A stretch of DNA of 64,000 bases from Pseudonocardia sp. CNS-139 (lineage in GTDB: Bacteria; Actinomycetota; Actinomycetes; Mycobacteriales; Pseudonocardiaceae). Below the pieces are notes generated by a model. It was not told where the DNA came from. It searched no databases and saw only the letters and a program-made list of their open reading frames with translations. Positions 1 through 8,827 of this stretch are shown here, one piece after another; the stretch's first letter is position 1; each line of letters begins with the position of its first letter. The stretch spans positions 62,001-126,000 of the forward strand of contig MKJX01000173.1 of assembly GCA_001942415.1 (NCBI GenBank), written 5' to 3'. The translations under genes were made by a program, and so were the position numbers.

Positions 1-1626
1 ACCCGATGCGGGCGCACGAGCGCATGGCGGCCGCGCTGGACGAGGTGTGCGACCGGATCGCCGCGATCCGCAGCGGTACCGAGGGCCCCCGGCCGCGCTG
101 GCCGATGGTGGTGCTGCGCAGCCCCAAGGGCTGGACCGGGCCCGGCGTGGTGGACGGGCTGGCGGTCGAGGGCAGCTGGCGGGCGCACCAGGTGCCGCTC
201 GCGAACGTGCGCGAGAACCCCGAGCACCTCGCGCTGCTGGAGGAGTGGCTGCGCTCCTACGGCCCGGGGAGCTGTTCGACGAGGAGGGCCGGCCGCGGCG
301 GGCGCTGGACGCGACGCTGCCGCCGCCCGGGCGGCGCATGAGCGCCACCCCGCACGCGAACGGCGGCGAGCTGCTGCACGCGCTGCGGCTGCCCGAGCTG
401 GGCGGGCACCTCGTCGCGGTGCCGTCTCCCGGCGCCGTCGAGACCGGCGCGACCGGCCCGCTCGGCGGCTGGGTGCGGGACGTGATCGCGGCGAACCCGC
501 AGAACTTCCGGCTCTTCGGCCCCGACGAGGTGGCGTCCAACCGCCTGCAGGCGGTGTTCGAGGTGACCGACCGGGTGTTCGGCGCCGAGCGCCGCCCCGG
601 CGACGACCACCTCGCCGCGCGCGGACGGGTGGTGGAGGTGCTCTCGGAGCACCTGTGCCAGGGCTGGCTGGAGGGCTACCTGCTCACCGGCCGGCACGGG
701 ATCTTCACCTGCTACGAGGCGTTCATCCACATCGTCGACTCGATGGTCAACCAGCACGCGAAGTGGATCAAGGTGAGCCGCGGCATCCCGTGGCGGCGCC
801 CGATCGCGTCGCTCAACTACCTGCTGACCAGCCACGTCTGGCGCCAGGACCACAACGGCTTCTCGCACCAGGACCCGGGCTTCATCGACCACGTCGTCAA
901 CAAGAAGTCCGAGACCGTGCGCGTCTACCTGCCGCCGGACGCGAACACGCTGCTCGCCGTGATGGAGGGCTGCCTGCGCAGCCGCGACCTGGTCAACGTG
1001 GTGGTGGCCGGCAAGCAGCAGGCGCCGCAGTGGCTCGCCCCGGACGCGGCCGTGGCGCACGTCCGGCGCGGGATCGGGATCTGGGACTGGGCCAGCAGCG
1101 ACTCCGGCGAGATCCCCGACGTCGTGCTCGCCTGCTGCGGCGACGTGCCGACGCTGGAGACGCTCGCCGCGGTCACGCTGCTGCGCGAGCACCTGCCGCT
1201 GCTGCGGGTGCGGGTGGTGAACGTCGTGGACCTCATGCGCCTGCAGGACCCCACCGAGCACCCGCACGGCCTGCCCGACCGCGAGTACGACGCGCTGTTC
1301 CCGCCGGACCGCCCGGTGATCTTCGCGTTCCACGGCTACCCGTGGCTGATCCACCGCCTGACCTACCGCCGGCGCAACCACCCCCACCTGCACGTGCGCG
1401 GCTACAAGGAGGAGGGCACCACGACCACGCCGTTCGACATGCTGATGCTCAACGACCTCGACCGTTCCACCTCGTCGCCGACGTGATCGACCGCGTCCCG
1501 GGGCTGGGCGTGCAGTACGCGGCGCTGCGCCAGCACATGGACGACGAGCGGATGCGCTGCCGCGACCACACCCGCCGCACCGGGGAGGACGCCCCGGACG
1601 TGCGGGACTGGCGGTGGCCGAGCTGA
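1..1626 (+). CDS. xfp: Phosphoketolase, C-terminal two thirds (5' end outside window, two frame breaks)
   Basis: Thiamine-diphosphate enzyme that splits xylulose-5-phosphate (and usually fructose-6-phosphate) with phosphate into acetyl-phosphate and an aldose phosphate, in the cytosol. About 540 codons are present; the family is near 800 residues, so the first third lies upstream. Visible family signatures are [16 protein letters not shown] near the start, the segment [20 protein letters not shown], and a C-terminal [29 protein letters not shown] stretch (shown in part). The reading frame changes twice, near 261 (a base is missing between TAC and GGCCC) and near 1464 (before TTCCACCTC); restoring one base at each gives an unbroken product ending at the TGA at 1624-1626. 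Acetate kinase follows directly, so the pair forms a phosphoketolase/acetate shunt. Confidence 0.9.
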   Translation, partial: TRCGRTSAWRPRWTRCATGSPRSAAVPRAPGRAGRWWCCAAPRAGPGPAWWTGWRSRAAGGRTRCRSRTCARTPSTSRCWRSGCAPTARGAVRRGGPAAAGAGRDAAAARAAHERHPARERRRAAARAAAARAGRAPRRGAVSRRRRDRRDRPARRLGAGRDRGEPAELPALRPRRGGVQPPAGGVRGDRPGVRRRAPPRRRPPRRARTGGGGALGAPVPGLAGGLPAHRPARDLHLLRGVHPHRRLDGQPAREVDQGEPRHPVAAPDRVAQLPADQPRLAPGPQRLLAPGPGLHRPRRQQEVRDRARLPAAGREHAARRDGGLPAQPRPGQRGGGRQAAGAAVARPGRGRGARPARDRDLGLGQQRLRRDPRRRARLLRRRADAGDARRGHAAARAPAAAAGAGGERRGPHAPAGPHRAPARPARPRVRRAVPAGPPGDLRVPRLPVADPPPDLPPAQPPPPARARLQGGGHHDHAVRHADAQRPRPFHLVADVIDRVPGLGVQYAALRQHMDDERMRCRDHTRRTGEDAPDVRDWRWPS

Positions 1627-1652
1627 CCGGGGCGGAACCGGCCGGGACGGGG

Positions 1653-2765
1653 ATGCGGGTACTGGTCGTCAACGCCGGGTCGAGCAGCGTCAAGATCCGA
1701 GTGCTCGACCCGGACGACCGGCTCGTGCACAGCGAGGACGTGCCGGCCGACCGGGGCCGTCCGGACGCCGGCGCGCTGGCGGCCGCGCTCGTCCGCACCG
1801 GGCCGGTCGACGCCGTCGGGCACCGGGTGGTGCACGGCGGGCCGCGGCTGCGCGGCCCGGTGCGCGTCGACGAGGCGGTGCTGCGCGAGCTGAAGGAGCT
1901 GGTGGCCCTGGCCCCGCTGCACGAGGCCGCCGCGCTCGCCACCCTGCGCACCACCCGCGACGCGCTGCCGGAGGCGCCGGACGTCGCCTGCTTCGACACC
2001 GCGTTCCACGCGTCCCTGCCCGCCGCCGCGTCGACGTACGCGGTGCCGGCGCACTGGCGCCGGGACCTGGGCGTGCGCCGCTACGGGTTCCACGGGCTCG
2101 CGCACGAGTGGGCGGCCCGGCGCACGGCCGAGCTGGCCGGGCCGGTGCCCCGGCTCGTGGTCGCGCACCTCGGGTCCGGGGCGTCGCTCTGCGCCGTCGC
2201 GGACGGCCGCTCGGTCGACACGACCATGGGGTTCACGCCGACCGCCGGGCTGGTGATGGGCAGCCGCTGCGGCGATCTCGACCCGGCCGTGCCGCTGTGG
2301 CTCGTCGAGCACGCCGGGCTCGCCGTGCGCGAGGTCGCCGACGCGCTCGACCACGGGTCGGGCCTGCTCGGGCTGGCCGGTGTCGCCGACGTGCGCGACG
2401 TGCTCGCCGCGGAGGCCGACGGCGACCCGGACGCCGCGCTCGCCGTCGGCGTCTGGCTGCACCGGCTGTGCGCGGGCGTCGCGGCGATGGCGGCGGCGTT
2501 GGGCGGGATGGACGCGCTCGCGTTCAGCGGCGGGGTCGGGGAGAACGCCGCCGGCCTGCGCGCCCGCGCGGTCGCCCGGCTCGGCTTCCTCGGCCTGCGC
2601 CTCGACGAGGCCGCCACGCCCCGCGCGACGGGCGGCGCTGAGGGCGACGTGTCCGCGCCGGGCGCGCCCGCCCGCACGGTGGTCGTGCACACCCGGGAGG
2701 ACCTCGTCGTCGCCGGCCAGGTCCGGGCGCTGCTCGCCCGGGGCGCCGCGCTGCCTACCCGCTGA
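1653..2765 (+). CDS. ackA: Acetate kinase
   Basis: Transfers the phosphoryl group of acetyl-phosphate to ADP, giving acetate and ATP, and so uses the product of the adjacent phosphoketolase. The N-terminus [19 protein letters not shown] holds the acetate-kinase signature ([12 protein letters not shown]). Further motifs are GHRVVHGG, the FDTAFH segment, [23 protein letters not shown] and the SGGVGEN box near the C-terminus. The 370-residue product is slightly short for the family (about 400) but appears complete. ATG at 1653 is chosen because the conserved strand begins there; an in-frame GTG at 1614 overlaps the end of the upstream gene and would add 13 residues. The 3' end overlaps the convergent NUDIX gene by 11 bases. 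Confidence 0.93.
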   Translation: MRVLVVNAGSSSVKIRVLDPDDRLVHSEDVPADRGRPDAGALAAALVRTGPVDAVGHRVVHGGPRLRGPVRVDEAVLRELKELVALAPLHEAAALATLRTTRDALPEAPDVACFDTAFHASLPAAASTYAVPAHWRRDLGVRRYGFHGLAHEWAARRTAELAGPVPRLVVAHLGSGASLCAVADGRSVDTTMGFTPTAGLVMGSRCGDLDPAVPLWLVEHAGLAVREVADALDHGSGLLGLAGVADVRDVLAAEADGDPDAALAVGVWLHRLCAGVAAMAAALGGMDALAFSGGVGENAAGLRARAVARLGFLGLRLDEAATPRATGGAEGDVSAPGAPARTVVVHTREDLVVAGQVRALLARGAALPTR

Positions 2766-3230
2766 AGACGACGTCGGGGCTGGTCAGGGCGTGGTCGAGG
2801 CGCAGCCGCGCAGCCGGCTGCATCGGCAGCCCGGCCAGCTGTGCGGGCGGCCACCAGCGCACGTCGCAGGTCTCGACGCCGTCCGGCCGCGCCGTGCCGC
2901 CGCGCACGGTGGCGTGGAAGCAGACCGCGAACGGCTGGCGGACCTCGCCGGTCGCCGCCAGCACGACGTGCCGCGGGTCGGTGTAGAGCCCGGAGACGCC
3001 CGTGGCCTCGACGAGGAAGCCACTCTCCTCCGCGACCTCGCGAACGAGCGCCGCGGCGGCCGACTCGCCCGGGTCGACGCGGCCGCCGGGCGGCTCCCAG
3101 TCGCCGCTGTCGACCCGCCGCACGAGCAGCACCTGCCCGAGGTCGTCGCGGACGACGCCGTAGACGACCGGGACCACGACGGTCGCCACCGGGGCAGCCG
3201 GGTTGCGGAAGAACTCGGTCCGGACGGCAT
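2755..3230 (-). CDS. NUDIX hydrolase (break just after the start)
   Basis: Small NUDIX-fold pyrophosphohydrolase. The Nudix box is intact ([20 protein letters not shown], then ESG), matching GX5EX7REUXEEXGU, so a metal-dependent hydrolase is expected; the substrate cannot be told. The body begins [21 protein letters not shown] and runs to the TAG at 2755-2757. No start codon lies in that frame near its beginning, but an ATG at 3230 with GGAGGT three bases upstream sits in the neighbouring frame, four codons before TEFF. Adding one C (reading Met-Pro-Ser-Arg-Thr-Glu-Phe) joins the two, so this start with a one-base deletion near 3221 is preferred. About 158 residues. Confidence 0.75.
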
Positions 3231-3401
3231 GGCACCTCCACGGTCGCCACTGGTCGGGCGGTCCAGCATCGGCGCGTCCGGGCGGGCGCGACAGGGCCCT
3301 TGGTCCCGGATGCCGGAAAGGTTGTGGAGGCGGGCGCCGCCGACCGATGCTGTCGCCACCGGCTCGCCGCCTCGTGCGTGAGCCACGACCACGGAGGTCC
3401 C

Positions 3402-4485
3402 ATGCCGTCCCGCGCTCCGACAACGCCGTCCCGCTGCTCGTCGGCACGTACACGACGACGCTCGCGCACGTGGAGGGACGCAACGAGGGCATCCTGAGCA
3501 CCGGCCTCGACCCCGCGGCCGCCACGTTCGGCCCGGTCACGCTGCTGGCGAAGACGCGCAACCCGTCCTACCTCGCGCTGTCGGCGAGCGGCGGGCACCT
3601 CTACGCCTCCGACGAGTCCGCCGACCCCGACGACCGCGGCGGTGGCGCCGTCACCGCCTTCGCCCGTGACCCGCGCACCGGCGCCCTGACGGAGCTGAAC
3701 TCGCGCCCGTCCGGGGCCGGGACCTGCCACGTCGCGATCGACCCGAGCGGCCGGTTCGTGGTGGTCGCGACTACCACGCCGGCTCGGTCGGGGTGTTCCC
3801 GATCGAGCCCGACGGCAGCCTCGGCGAGCCCACGGCCGTCGTGGCGCACCACGGGTCGAGCGTGCACCCGGTGCGCCAGCTCGCCGCCCACGCGCACATG
3901 GTCGCGTTCGACCCGCGCACCGGCGACGTGCTCGTCCCGGATCTCGGCATGGACGCCGTGGTCGTGCACGCCCTGCGGCCGGACGGCACGCTCGCCGAGC
4001 GCACGGAGGCGCGGATCGTCGCCGACCCGGGCGCCGGGCCGCGGCACCTCGTCTTCCACCCCGACGGCGAGCGGCTCTACGTGCTCGGCGAGATCGGCAA
4101 CACGGTGCTCGTGCTGCGCCGCGACGGGGCCGGGTTCCGGCGCACCGCCGTCGTGTCGACGCTGCCCGCCGGGTTCGACGGCCACAACCAGACCGCCGCG
4201 ATCCGGGTGACGCCCTCGGGCCGGCACCTGCTCGTCACCAACCGCGGGCACGACAGCGTCGCCGTCATGCGGGTCGAGGGCGACGGCCTGGAGCTGGTCG
4301 CCACCACGTCCGCGCACGGCCGCTGGCCCCGCGAGCTCGCCCTCACCGCCGACGGCCGGCACGTCTTCGTCGGCAACCAGAACAGCGACGGGCTGGTCGC
4401 CTACGCGTTCGACGACGACTCGGCCGAGCTGACCCACCTCGCCACCCTGACCACCCCGAACCCGGTCTGCGTGCTGCCGCTCTGA
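3402..4485 (+). CDS. Lactonase-family beta-propeller protein (two frame breaks)
   Basis: Resembles the seven-bladed propeller family that includes cycloisomerase and 6-phosphogluconolactonase (Pgl type). Repeated blade-like units are visible: [105 protein letters not shown] and [18 protein letters not shown]. The ATG at 3402 follows GGAGGT but lies one frame away from the body; a missing G near 3414 (ccgac for ccggac) reconciles them. A second missing base near 3770 (gcgactac for gcgaactac) separates the halves; repair gives [16 protein letters not shown]. The corrected product is about 361 residues, usual for the family. It may hydrolyse 6-phosphogluconolactone, but this propeller family is functionally broad. 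Confidence 0.8.
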
Positions 4486-4510
4486 GCGCCGGGCCGCCCG
4501 GACCCCGGCA

Positions 4511-5500
4511 TCAGGTCGTGAACTCGCACCACAGCGGGAAGTGGTCGGAGATCCGGAACGAGAGCTGCCGGTCGTCGACGGCGGGGACGAGCCCGCCCGC
4601 GGTGAAGTCGAACGTGCCGGCGTTGACGAACGGCAGCGTCAGCCGCGCCCGGCCCTGCGGGAACCAGGCGATCTGGTCGTAGAAGGAGTGGTCGTCGGGC
4701 GGTGCGTCCGGGTCGTCGAAGATCGTGCGGGGCACGTGGTTGAGCCCGTCCGGCGGGCGCAGGCCGGTGGAGGTGAACGCGTCGTAGAGCGGGTCGCCGC
4801 GGCGGTCGATGTTGAAGTCGCCCAGCGCCATGAGGTTCTCCCCCCACGGGTCCGGGCTCGCCGACCAGCGTTGCAGCCACTGGGCGAGCGCCGTCAGCTC
4901 GGGGACGCGGTCCGCGGGCGCGTCCCCGTAGAGGACGTGCAGCGTGACGAGGGTGAACCGGCTGGACCCGCGCACGAAGCTCGCCGCGTACGGGGTGCGG
5001 GCGAACTGCCGGTCCAGCGCGGTGGCCGGCGGGCTGCCGGCGGGCAGCGCGTCCCGGGCGGCGACGACCAGCTCGCACGCCAGCCCGGACGGCTGCACGC
5101 GGGTGGTGTCGTAGACGAACGCGAGCCGCTCGCCGTTGCCGGGCCGGCCCTCGGTCACGTCGGTGACGAGGAACGCCCAGTCCGGGCCGAGCCGGCGCAT
5201 CATCAGCAGGAACGCCTGCGCGCTGCGGCGCACCTCCTGCACCGCGACCACGTCGAAGCGGCGGACGATCTCGGCGATGGCGGCGACGTTGCTGCGGTCC
5301 CGGATGGGGGAGTCCCCGGGCCGGGAGCGCCATTTCGGGTCGAACCGGTCGAACCCGCGCACGTTCCAGGTGCCGACCAGCAGGTTGGTCGGCTGCTTGC
5401 GCGGCAGCCGGCGGTCGAGGGCGTCGACGAGCCCGGCCAGCTCGGCGGCGACGTCGGCGGGCGGCGGGTCGGCGGTGAGGGTGTCGGTCCGGTCGGGCAT
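4511..5500 (-). CDS. Endonuclease/exonuclease/phosphatase family protein
   Basis: Intact 329-residue protein of the DNase I-like EEP superfamily. The metal-binding and catalytic motifs are visible in order: NLLVGTWNVRGFD (Asn), VVAVQEVRR (Glu), TLVTLHVLYG (His), ALGDFNIDRRGDPLYDAF (Asp and Asn) and SFRISDHFPLWCEF (Asp-His) at the C-terminus. No signal peptide or membrane segment is seen, so it should be cytosolic. The family covers nucleases, phosphatases and phosphodiesterases, and the exact substrate cannot be assigned. The ATG at 5498-5500 is preceded by GGAGGCACC, a good ribosome-binding site. It is convergent with the lactonase gene. Confidence 0.85.
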   Translation of the reverse strand: MPDRTDTLTADPPPADVAAELAGLVDALDRRLPRKQPTNLLVGTWNVRGFDRFDPKWRSRPGDSPIRDRSNVAAIAEIVRRFDVVAVQEVRRSAQAFLLMMRRLGPDWAFLVTDVTEGRPGNGERLAFVYDTTRVQPSGLACELVVAARDALPAGSPPATALDRQFARTPYAASFVRGSSRFTLVTLHVLYGDAPADRVPELTALAQWLQRWSASPDPWGENLMALGDFNIDRRGDPLYDAFTSTGLRPPDGLNHVPRTIFDDPDAPPDDHSFYDQIAWFPQGRARLTLPFVNAGTFDFTAGGLVPAVDDRQLSFRISDHFPLWCEFTT

Positions 5501-5583
5501 CGGGTGCCTCCGTCGGGGCGCGTGGTCGCACCTGCGGAGACGGTCTCGCTCGCCGGACGTGATCCGCTACGCCCGGGCCCCGG

Positions 5584-6325
5584 TCAGCCCTGCGTGGCGA
5601 GCCACTCCTCGAACGTCGTCGGCGCGATGCGGGCGTCCGGCGCGGGCAGCAGCACGTCACCGGCCATCTCCGTGCCGAAGAGCCCGGCCCACGTCGGCAC
5701 GAGCCGCACGTCGTGGCCGCGGGCGGCGTTGGTGCGCCGGGCCATGTCGACGAGGTCCTGCGGCTCCGGGCCGGCGACGTCCGCGTGGCGGCCCTGCGGC
5801 GGGCCGACCGCGACCTCGGCGAGGATCTCCGCCACGTCCGCGGGGGCGATCGGCTGCACGAGCAGCGGCGCGATGGTCGCGGCGCCGTCCTGTTCGGTCC
5901 AGCTCGTCACCATGGCCGCGAAGTCGTGGAACTGCGTGGCCGGCACGATCGTCCACGGCACCGGGCCGGCGGCGACGAGCCGCTCCTGCTCACGCTTGCC
6001 GGCGTAGTGCGCGTTGCCCTCGACCTCCGCGATCCCGACGATCGAGAGCAGCACGTGGTGGCGCACGCCCGCGCGCTCGCGGCGGCGAGCAGGTTGCGGG
6101 TGGCGGTGCCAGGTAGGTGACGGTGGCGTCGCGGTCGGCGGTCGGCGCGTTGCTGGCGTCGACGACCGCCTCGACGCCGGCCAGCGCGGTGTCCAGGCCG
6201 GTGCCCGCGACCAGGTCCACGCCCAGCCCGCGGCTGATCCGGACGACCTCGTGGCCGTCGCGTTCGAGGGTGGCGACGGTGAGTGCTCCGATGTTGCCGG
6301 TGGCCCCGGCGACGGCGACGCGCAT
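5584..6325 (-). CDS. NmrA/atypical SDR NAD(P)-binding protein (two close frame breaks)
   Basis: Rossmann-fold protein of the NmrA-like atypical short-chain dehydrogenase group. The N-terminus MRVAVAGATGNIGALTVATL carries the GxTGxIG dinucleotide-binding loop. A middle strand HHVLLSIVGIAEVEGNAHYA is followed by WTIVPATQFHDF, where these proteins place the substrate-facing loop, and by PIAPADVAEILAEVA. Two missing bases between about 6070 and 6115 separate the N-terminal part from the rest; repair gives ATATRNLLAAAERAGVRHHV. The start ATG at 6325 is diverged from a remnant of an Rrf2-type regulator, an arrangement common for this type of oxidoreductase. About 248 residues after correction. Substrate unknown. 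Confidence 0.75.
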
Positions 6326-6342
6326 GACCCGGACGCTATCGC

Positions 6343-6530
6343 GGCCCGAACCGAGTGGGTGCTGCACTGCGCCGCGCCGGTGGTGCAGCTGGAGCCCGGG
6401 ACGCCACCACGTCCACGGCCCGGCTCGCGGAGTACCACGACCTTCCCGCTCCCCACCTCGCCGAACAGCTGGCCCGCCCGCTGCGGGACGGCACGGCCCC
6501 GGTGCCGAGGATCAGCCGCACCCGCAGCGT
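6343..6530 (+). pseudogene. Truncated Rrf2-family transcriptional regulator (N-terminal remnant)
   Basis: Two short stretches in neighbouring frames read TEWVLHCAAPVVQLEPG and then TTSTARLAEYHDLPAPHLAE. Together they resemble the N-terminal winged-helix domain of Rrf2 regulators, which typically have an E-W-x-L-H-C start and an S-x-A-R-L-A-E-x-H-x-L-P-A-x-Y-L recognition region. The wing, the cysteine region and the C-terminal half are missing: the similarity fades near 6530 and the end of a convergent methyltransferase gene lies at 6575. Besides one frame break near 6398, real sequence is therefore lost. It lies divergent from the NmrA-like gene it probably once regulated. This rests on recalled family patterns and is moderately sure. 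Confidence 0.5.
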
Positions 6531-6574
6531 GCCGACCAGCCCGCGGCGCTCCTACCGGGCGAGCGGGCCCCGCG

Positions 6575-7399
6575 TCAGTCGCCGAACGTGAACCGCAGGT
6601 AGAGGCCCGCGTTGCGGGCCTTCGGGACGAGCATCGCGAGCCGCATCAGCAGGTCGTAGAAGAACGGCAGCCTCACCAGGTCGGCCTGCACCGCGAGGCC
6701 GCTCACGGAGTCGGTGCAGTGCAGCCGCGGGTTGCGCCGCTCCAGGTCGGCCGGGCCCTCGATCGCCCAGTGCAGCGTGGCCCCGAACGCCCGGTTGACC
6801 AGCTTGTTCTGCCGGCGCACGGCGTAGGCGCTGTGGGTGTCGAGCACGACCACGCCGCGGGCGAACCGGTCGGTGATGCGGCGGAGGAGCGCGTGCCCGT
6901 CGGCGGGCTGCAGGTACATCGTCAGGCCCTGCGCGATCACCAGCGTGGGCAGGTCCGCCGGCACCTCCTCCAGCCAGCCCGGGTCGGTCACCGAGGCGCC
7001 GACCAGGCGGTAGCCGTCGCGATCGGGGAAGATCTGCCGCCGCACGTCCACGACCTCGGGGAAGTCGACGTCGTACCAGGTGACGCCGGGGCCCGGGGCG
7101 ACCCGCCAGACCCGCGAGTCCAGGCCCGCGCCGAGGTTCAGCACGGTGGCGCGCTCGTGCCGGGCCAGGAACTCCGACGTCCAGCCGTCGAAGTGGCGGG
7201 CCCGCGACGCGACGGCCTTCCCGATCAGCTCCGGCTTGAGCCCGAGCCGCGCGAAGTCGTACTCGACCTTGTCGTAGGCCGCCGCGGCGATGGTGTCGCC
7301 GAGGATCGTCGGGTGGGCGCGCGCGTCGTGCGCCAGCCCGTACAGCATGATCAGCGACGTCCCCATCGCGTCGTCCAGGTGGACCTTCACACCGGTCAT
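6575..7399 (-). CDS. Class I SAM-dependent methyltransferase, Ppm1/LCM-like
   Basis: A 274-residue methyltransferase resembling the leucine-carboxyl-methyltransferase-like group common in actinobacteria. Seen features are the SAM-binding strand and loop TVLNLGAGLDSRVWR, the following acidic strand WYDVDFPEVVDVRRQIFP, and a motif IV-like TLVIAQGLTMYL. It includes FTFGD at its C-terminus. ATG at 7399 overlaps the stop of the upstream TetR gene in the four-base ATGA, so the two genes are translated as a coupled pair and the methyltransferase is probably controlled by that repressor. Substrate unknown; members are linked to polyketide and secondary metabolism but also to resistance and detoxification. 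Confidence 0.82.
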   Translation of the reverse strand: MTGVKVHLDDAMGTSLIMLYGLAHDARAHPTILGDTIAAAAYDKVEYDFARLGLKPELIGKAVASRARHFDGWTSEFLARHERATVLNLGAGLDSRVWRVAPGPGVTWYDVDFPEVVDVRRQIFPDRDGYRLVGASVTDPGWLEEVPADLPTLVIAQGLTMYLQPADGHALLRRITDRFARGVVVLDTHSAYAVRRQNKLVNRAFGATLHWAIEGPADLERRNPRLHCTDSVSGLAVQADLVRLPFFYDLLMRLAMLVPKARNAGLYLRFTFGD

Positions 7400-8128
7400 C
7401 CCCGCGTCATCTCCACTGTTTCCACTGTCTCCTCGATGTGTGCCCGCGCCGTCTCCGGCAGCGAGAGCGTGAGGTCGGCCAGCCACCGGCCGTGCAGGTC
7501 GGTCACCTCGGCCGCCGCGGCGCGCAGCGCGTCCGCCGTCGGCTCGGCGGCGGGCTCGAAGGCCCGGCGCACCGTGGTGACCAGCGCGTCCGCCCGTGTC
7601 TCCAGGCCGCGTCCGGGGCGCCGGCCTCCAGCAGGAACGCGCCCAGCACCACGGCCGACAGCCGGTGCATGACCGTGGGGTCGGCCGCCGGGTCGTCGGC
7701 GAGCATGCCGTGCCCGTGCAGGATGCCCAGGTAGCGGGCGGTGGTCTCGACCTTGCCGAGGGCGAACCGGGACCCGGCGCCGCTGCCCGTCAGTACCTCG
7801 CCGAACATCGCCTGGTCGCCGGTGGCCAGCGCGCGCGCAGCGGGCTGCGCATCGTCTGCAGGAACGTGCGGCGCAGCCCGCGGTGCAGCCGGACCTCGCC
7901 CGGGTCGGCGGCCAGCGCGGCCAGCGCGTCGGCGACGCGGCGCGCCGTGTCGCGGGTGAGCACGCCCGCGAACAGCTCCCGCTTGCTCGGCCAGTAGAGG
8001 TACATCGTGCCCTTGCCGACGCCGGCCCGGGCCGCGACCTCGTCCATCGTGACCTTGCGGTACCCGAACGCGAGCAGCAGCGCCTCACCCGCGTCCAGGA
8101 TGCGCGACGCCGTGTCCTCACCTGCCAT
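7396..8128 (-). CDS. TetR-family repressor (two frame breaks)
   Basis: The N-terminal helix-turn-helix is clear: ILDAGEALLLAFGYRKVTMD, then EVAARAGVGKGTMYLYWPSK, which is the TetR recognition helix (GTxYxYxxxK). The ligand-binding half continues in two other frames: MFGEVLTGSGAGSRFALGK and then LVTTVRRAFEPAAEPTADAL. One base is missing near 7830 (ctgcgcgc for ctggcgcgc) and one near 7615. The repaired protein is about 244 residues, usual for the family. A 25-base inverted repeat begins ten bases upstream of the ATG, so autoregulation is likely. The gene is coupled by ATGA to the downstream methyltransferase. Confidence 0.85.
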
Positions 8129-8138
8129 ACCCGACCAC

Positions 8139-8163
8139 CTGACTGAATCAGTACTTCAGTCAG
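8139..8163. promoter_or_regulatory. Inverted-repeat operator of the TetR gene
   Basis: Perfect inverted repeat CTGACTGAA - seven bases - TTCAGTCAG, with a nested smaller palindrome ACTGAaTCAGT. It lies ten bases upstream of the TetR start codon. Arm length, position and AT content against a 75% GC background fit a TetR dimer or double-dimer site. It could also act on transcripts leaving towards the operon that starts at 8360. Confidence 0.75.
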
Positions 8164-8319
8164 GTTAGCCCTCCGGCCGGCCGGCCCGCCAGGCCCGCTG
8201 TCCCGCCCGGACAACGCGTCCGGCCAGTTTTGTCCGCGCGGTCCATCGGCGAGGCTGGGGAGGCCACGGCACTGTGACGGGCGCAACGCCGGCGGGACGT
8301 GCGGATCACCGGTTCCGAG

Positions 8320-8334
8320 TCAGTGAGTCACTGA
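8320..8334. promoter_or_regulatory. Palindrome upstream of the swivel-domain/PPDK-like operon
   Basis: TCAGTGA-g-TCACTGA is a perfect 7-1-7 palindrome embedded in a run with three GAGTCA-like units (8316-8338). It ends 25 bases before the ATG at 8360. It shares no clear sequence with the 8139 operator, so a different regulator may bind it. Function inferred from position only. Confidence 0.45.
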
Positions 8335-8359
8335 GTCACCAGTTCAAGGAGGAACTTCG

Positions 8360-8779
8360 ATGGCCGAAGTGCTGGCCGAGGGCTACAACGTCTTCGACAC
8401 CGGCAAGTCACCGACCGGAACCGTGAAGTACCTGTCCGCGCCGGCCGACGTGATCGAGCTGATCCAGTCGGGCAGGCTCGGCGAGCACATCCTGCTCGTC
8501 CAGGGCGGGACGACGACGTTCCTCGCGCCCGCGCTGAGCATGGGCGCCATCGGCGTCATCACGATGTCCGGCGCCCCGGAGTCGCACCTGGGCATCCTGT
8601 CGCGCGAGTTCCAGACCCCGTGCATCATGACCGCCCACCTGACCGGCAGCGACTCCCGCTACGTGGTGGGCGCGACCGGCCCGGGCCACTTCGACGAGAT
8701 CGCGAAGGCCCTCGACGGCCGGAAGGTGCGCCTGGACTGCTCCGACCACGAGGTCGGCCGCGTCCTGGCGGACGACTGA
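8360..8779 (+). CDS. Stand-alone PEP-utilising-enzyme mobile (phosphohistidine swivel) domain
   Basis: 139-residue protein made only of a swivelling phosphohistidine domain. The motif MSGAPESHLGILSREFQTPC corresponds to the TGGxTSHxAxxARxxGxPxV catalytic loop of PPDK, PEP synthase and enzyme I, with His as the phospho-carrier. The Gly-Gly is replaced by Ser-Gly-Ala but the Ser-His core is kept. In larger enzymes this domain carries phosphate between an ATP-grasp domain and an acceptor barrel; here it is a separate polypeptide. The start has AGGAGG seven to eight bases upstream. It heads an operon with 8828, 10337 and 10954, the last a PPDK-like enzyme with its own swivel domain. Cytosolic. 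Confidence 0.8.
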   Translation: MAEVLAEGYNVFDTGKSPTGTVKYLSAPADVIELIQSGRLGEHILLVQGGTTTFLAPALSMGAIGVITMSGAPESHLGILSREFQTPCIMTAHLTGSDSRYVVGATGPGHFDEIAKALDGRKVRLDCSDHEVGRVLADD

Positions 8780-8827
8780 GCCTCCGTCCGACCCCAGCCC
8801 AGCACCCTGCGACAGGAGCAGATGTCA

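Noticed and set aside
257..1999. A 580-codon minus-strand frame over phosphoketolase and acetate kinase
   Set aside because: Mirror of conserved plus-strand coding sequence; no motif of its own.
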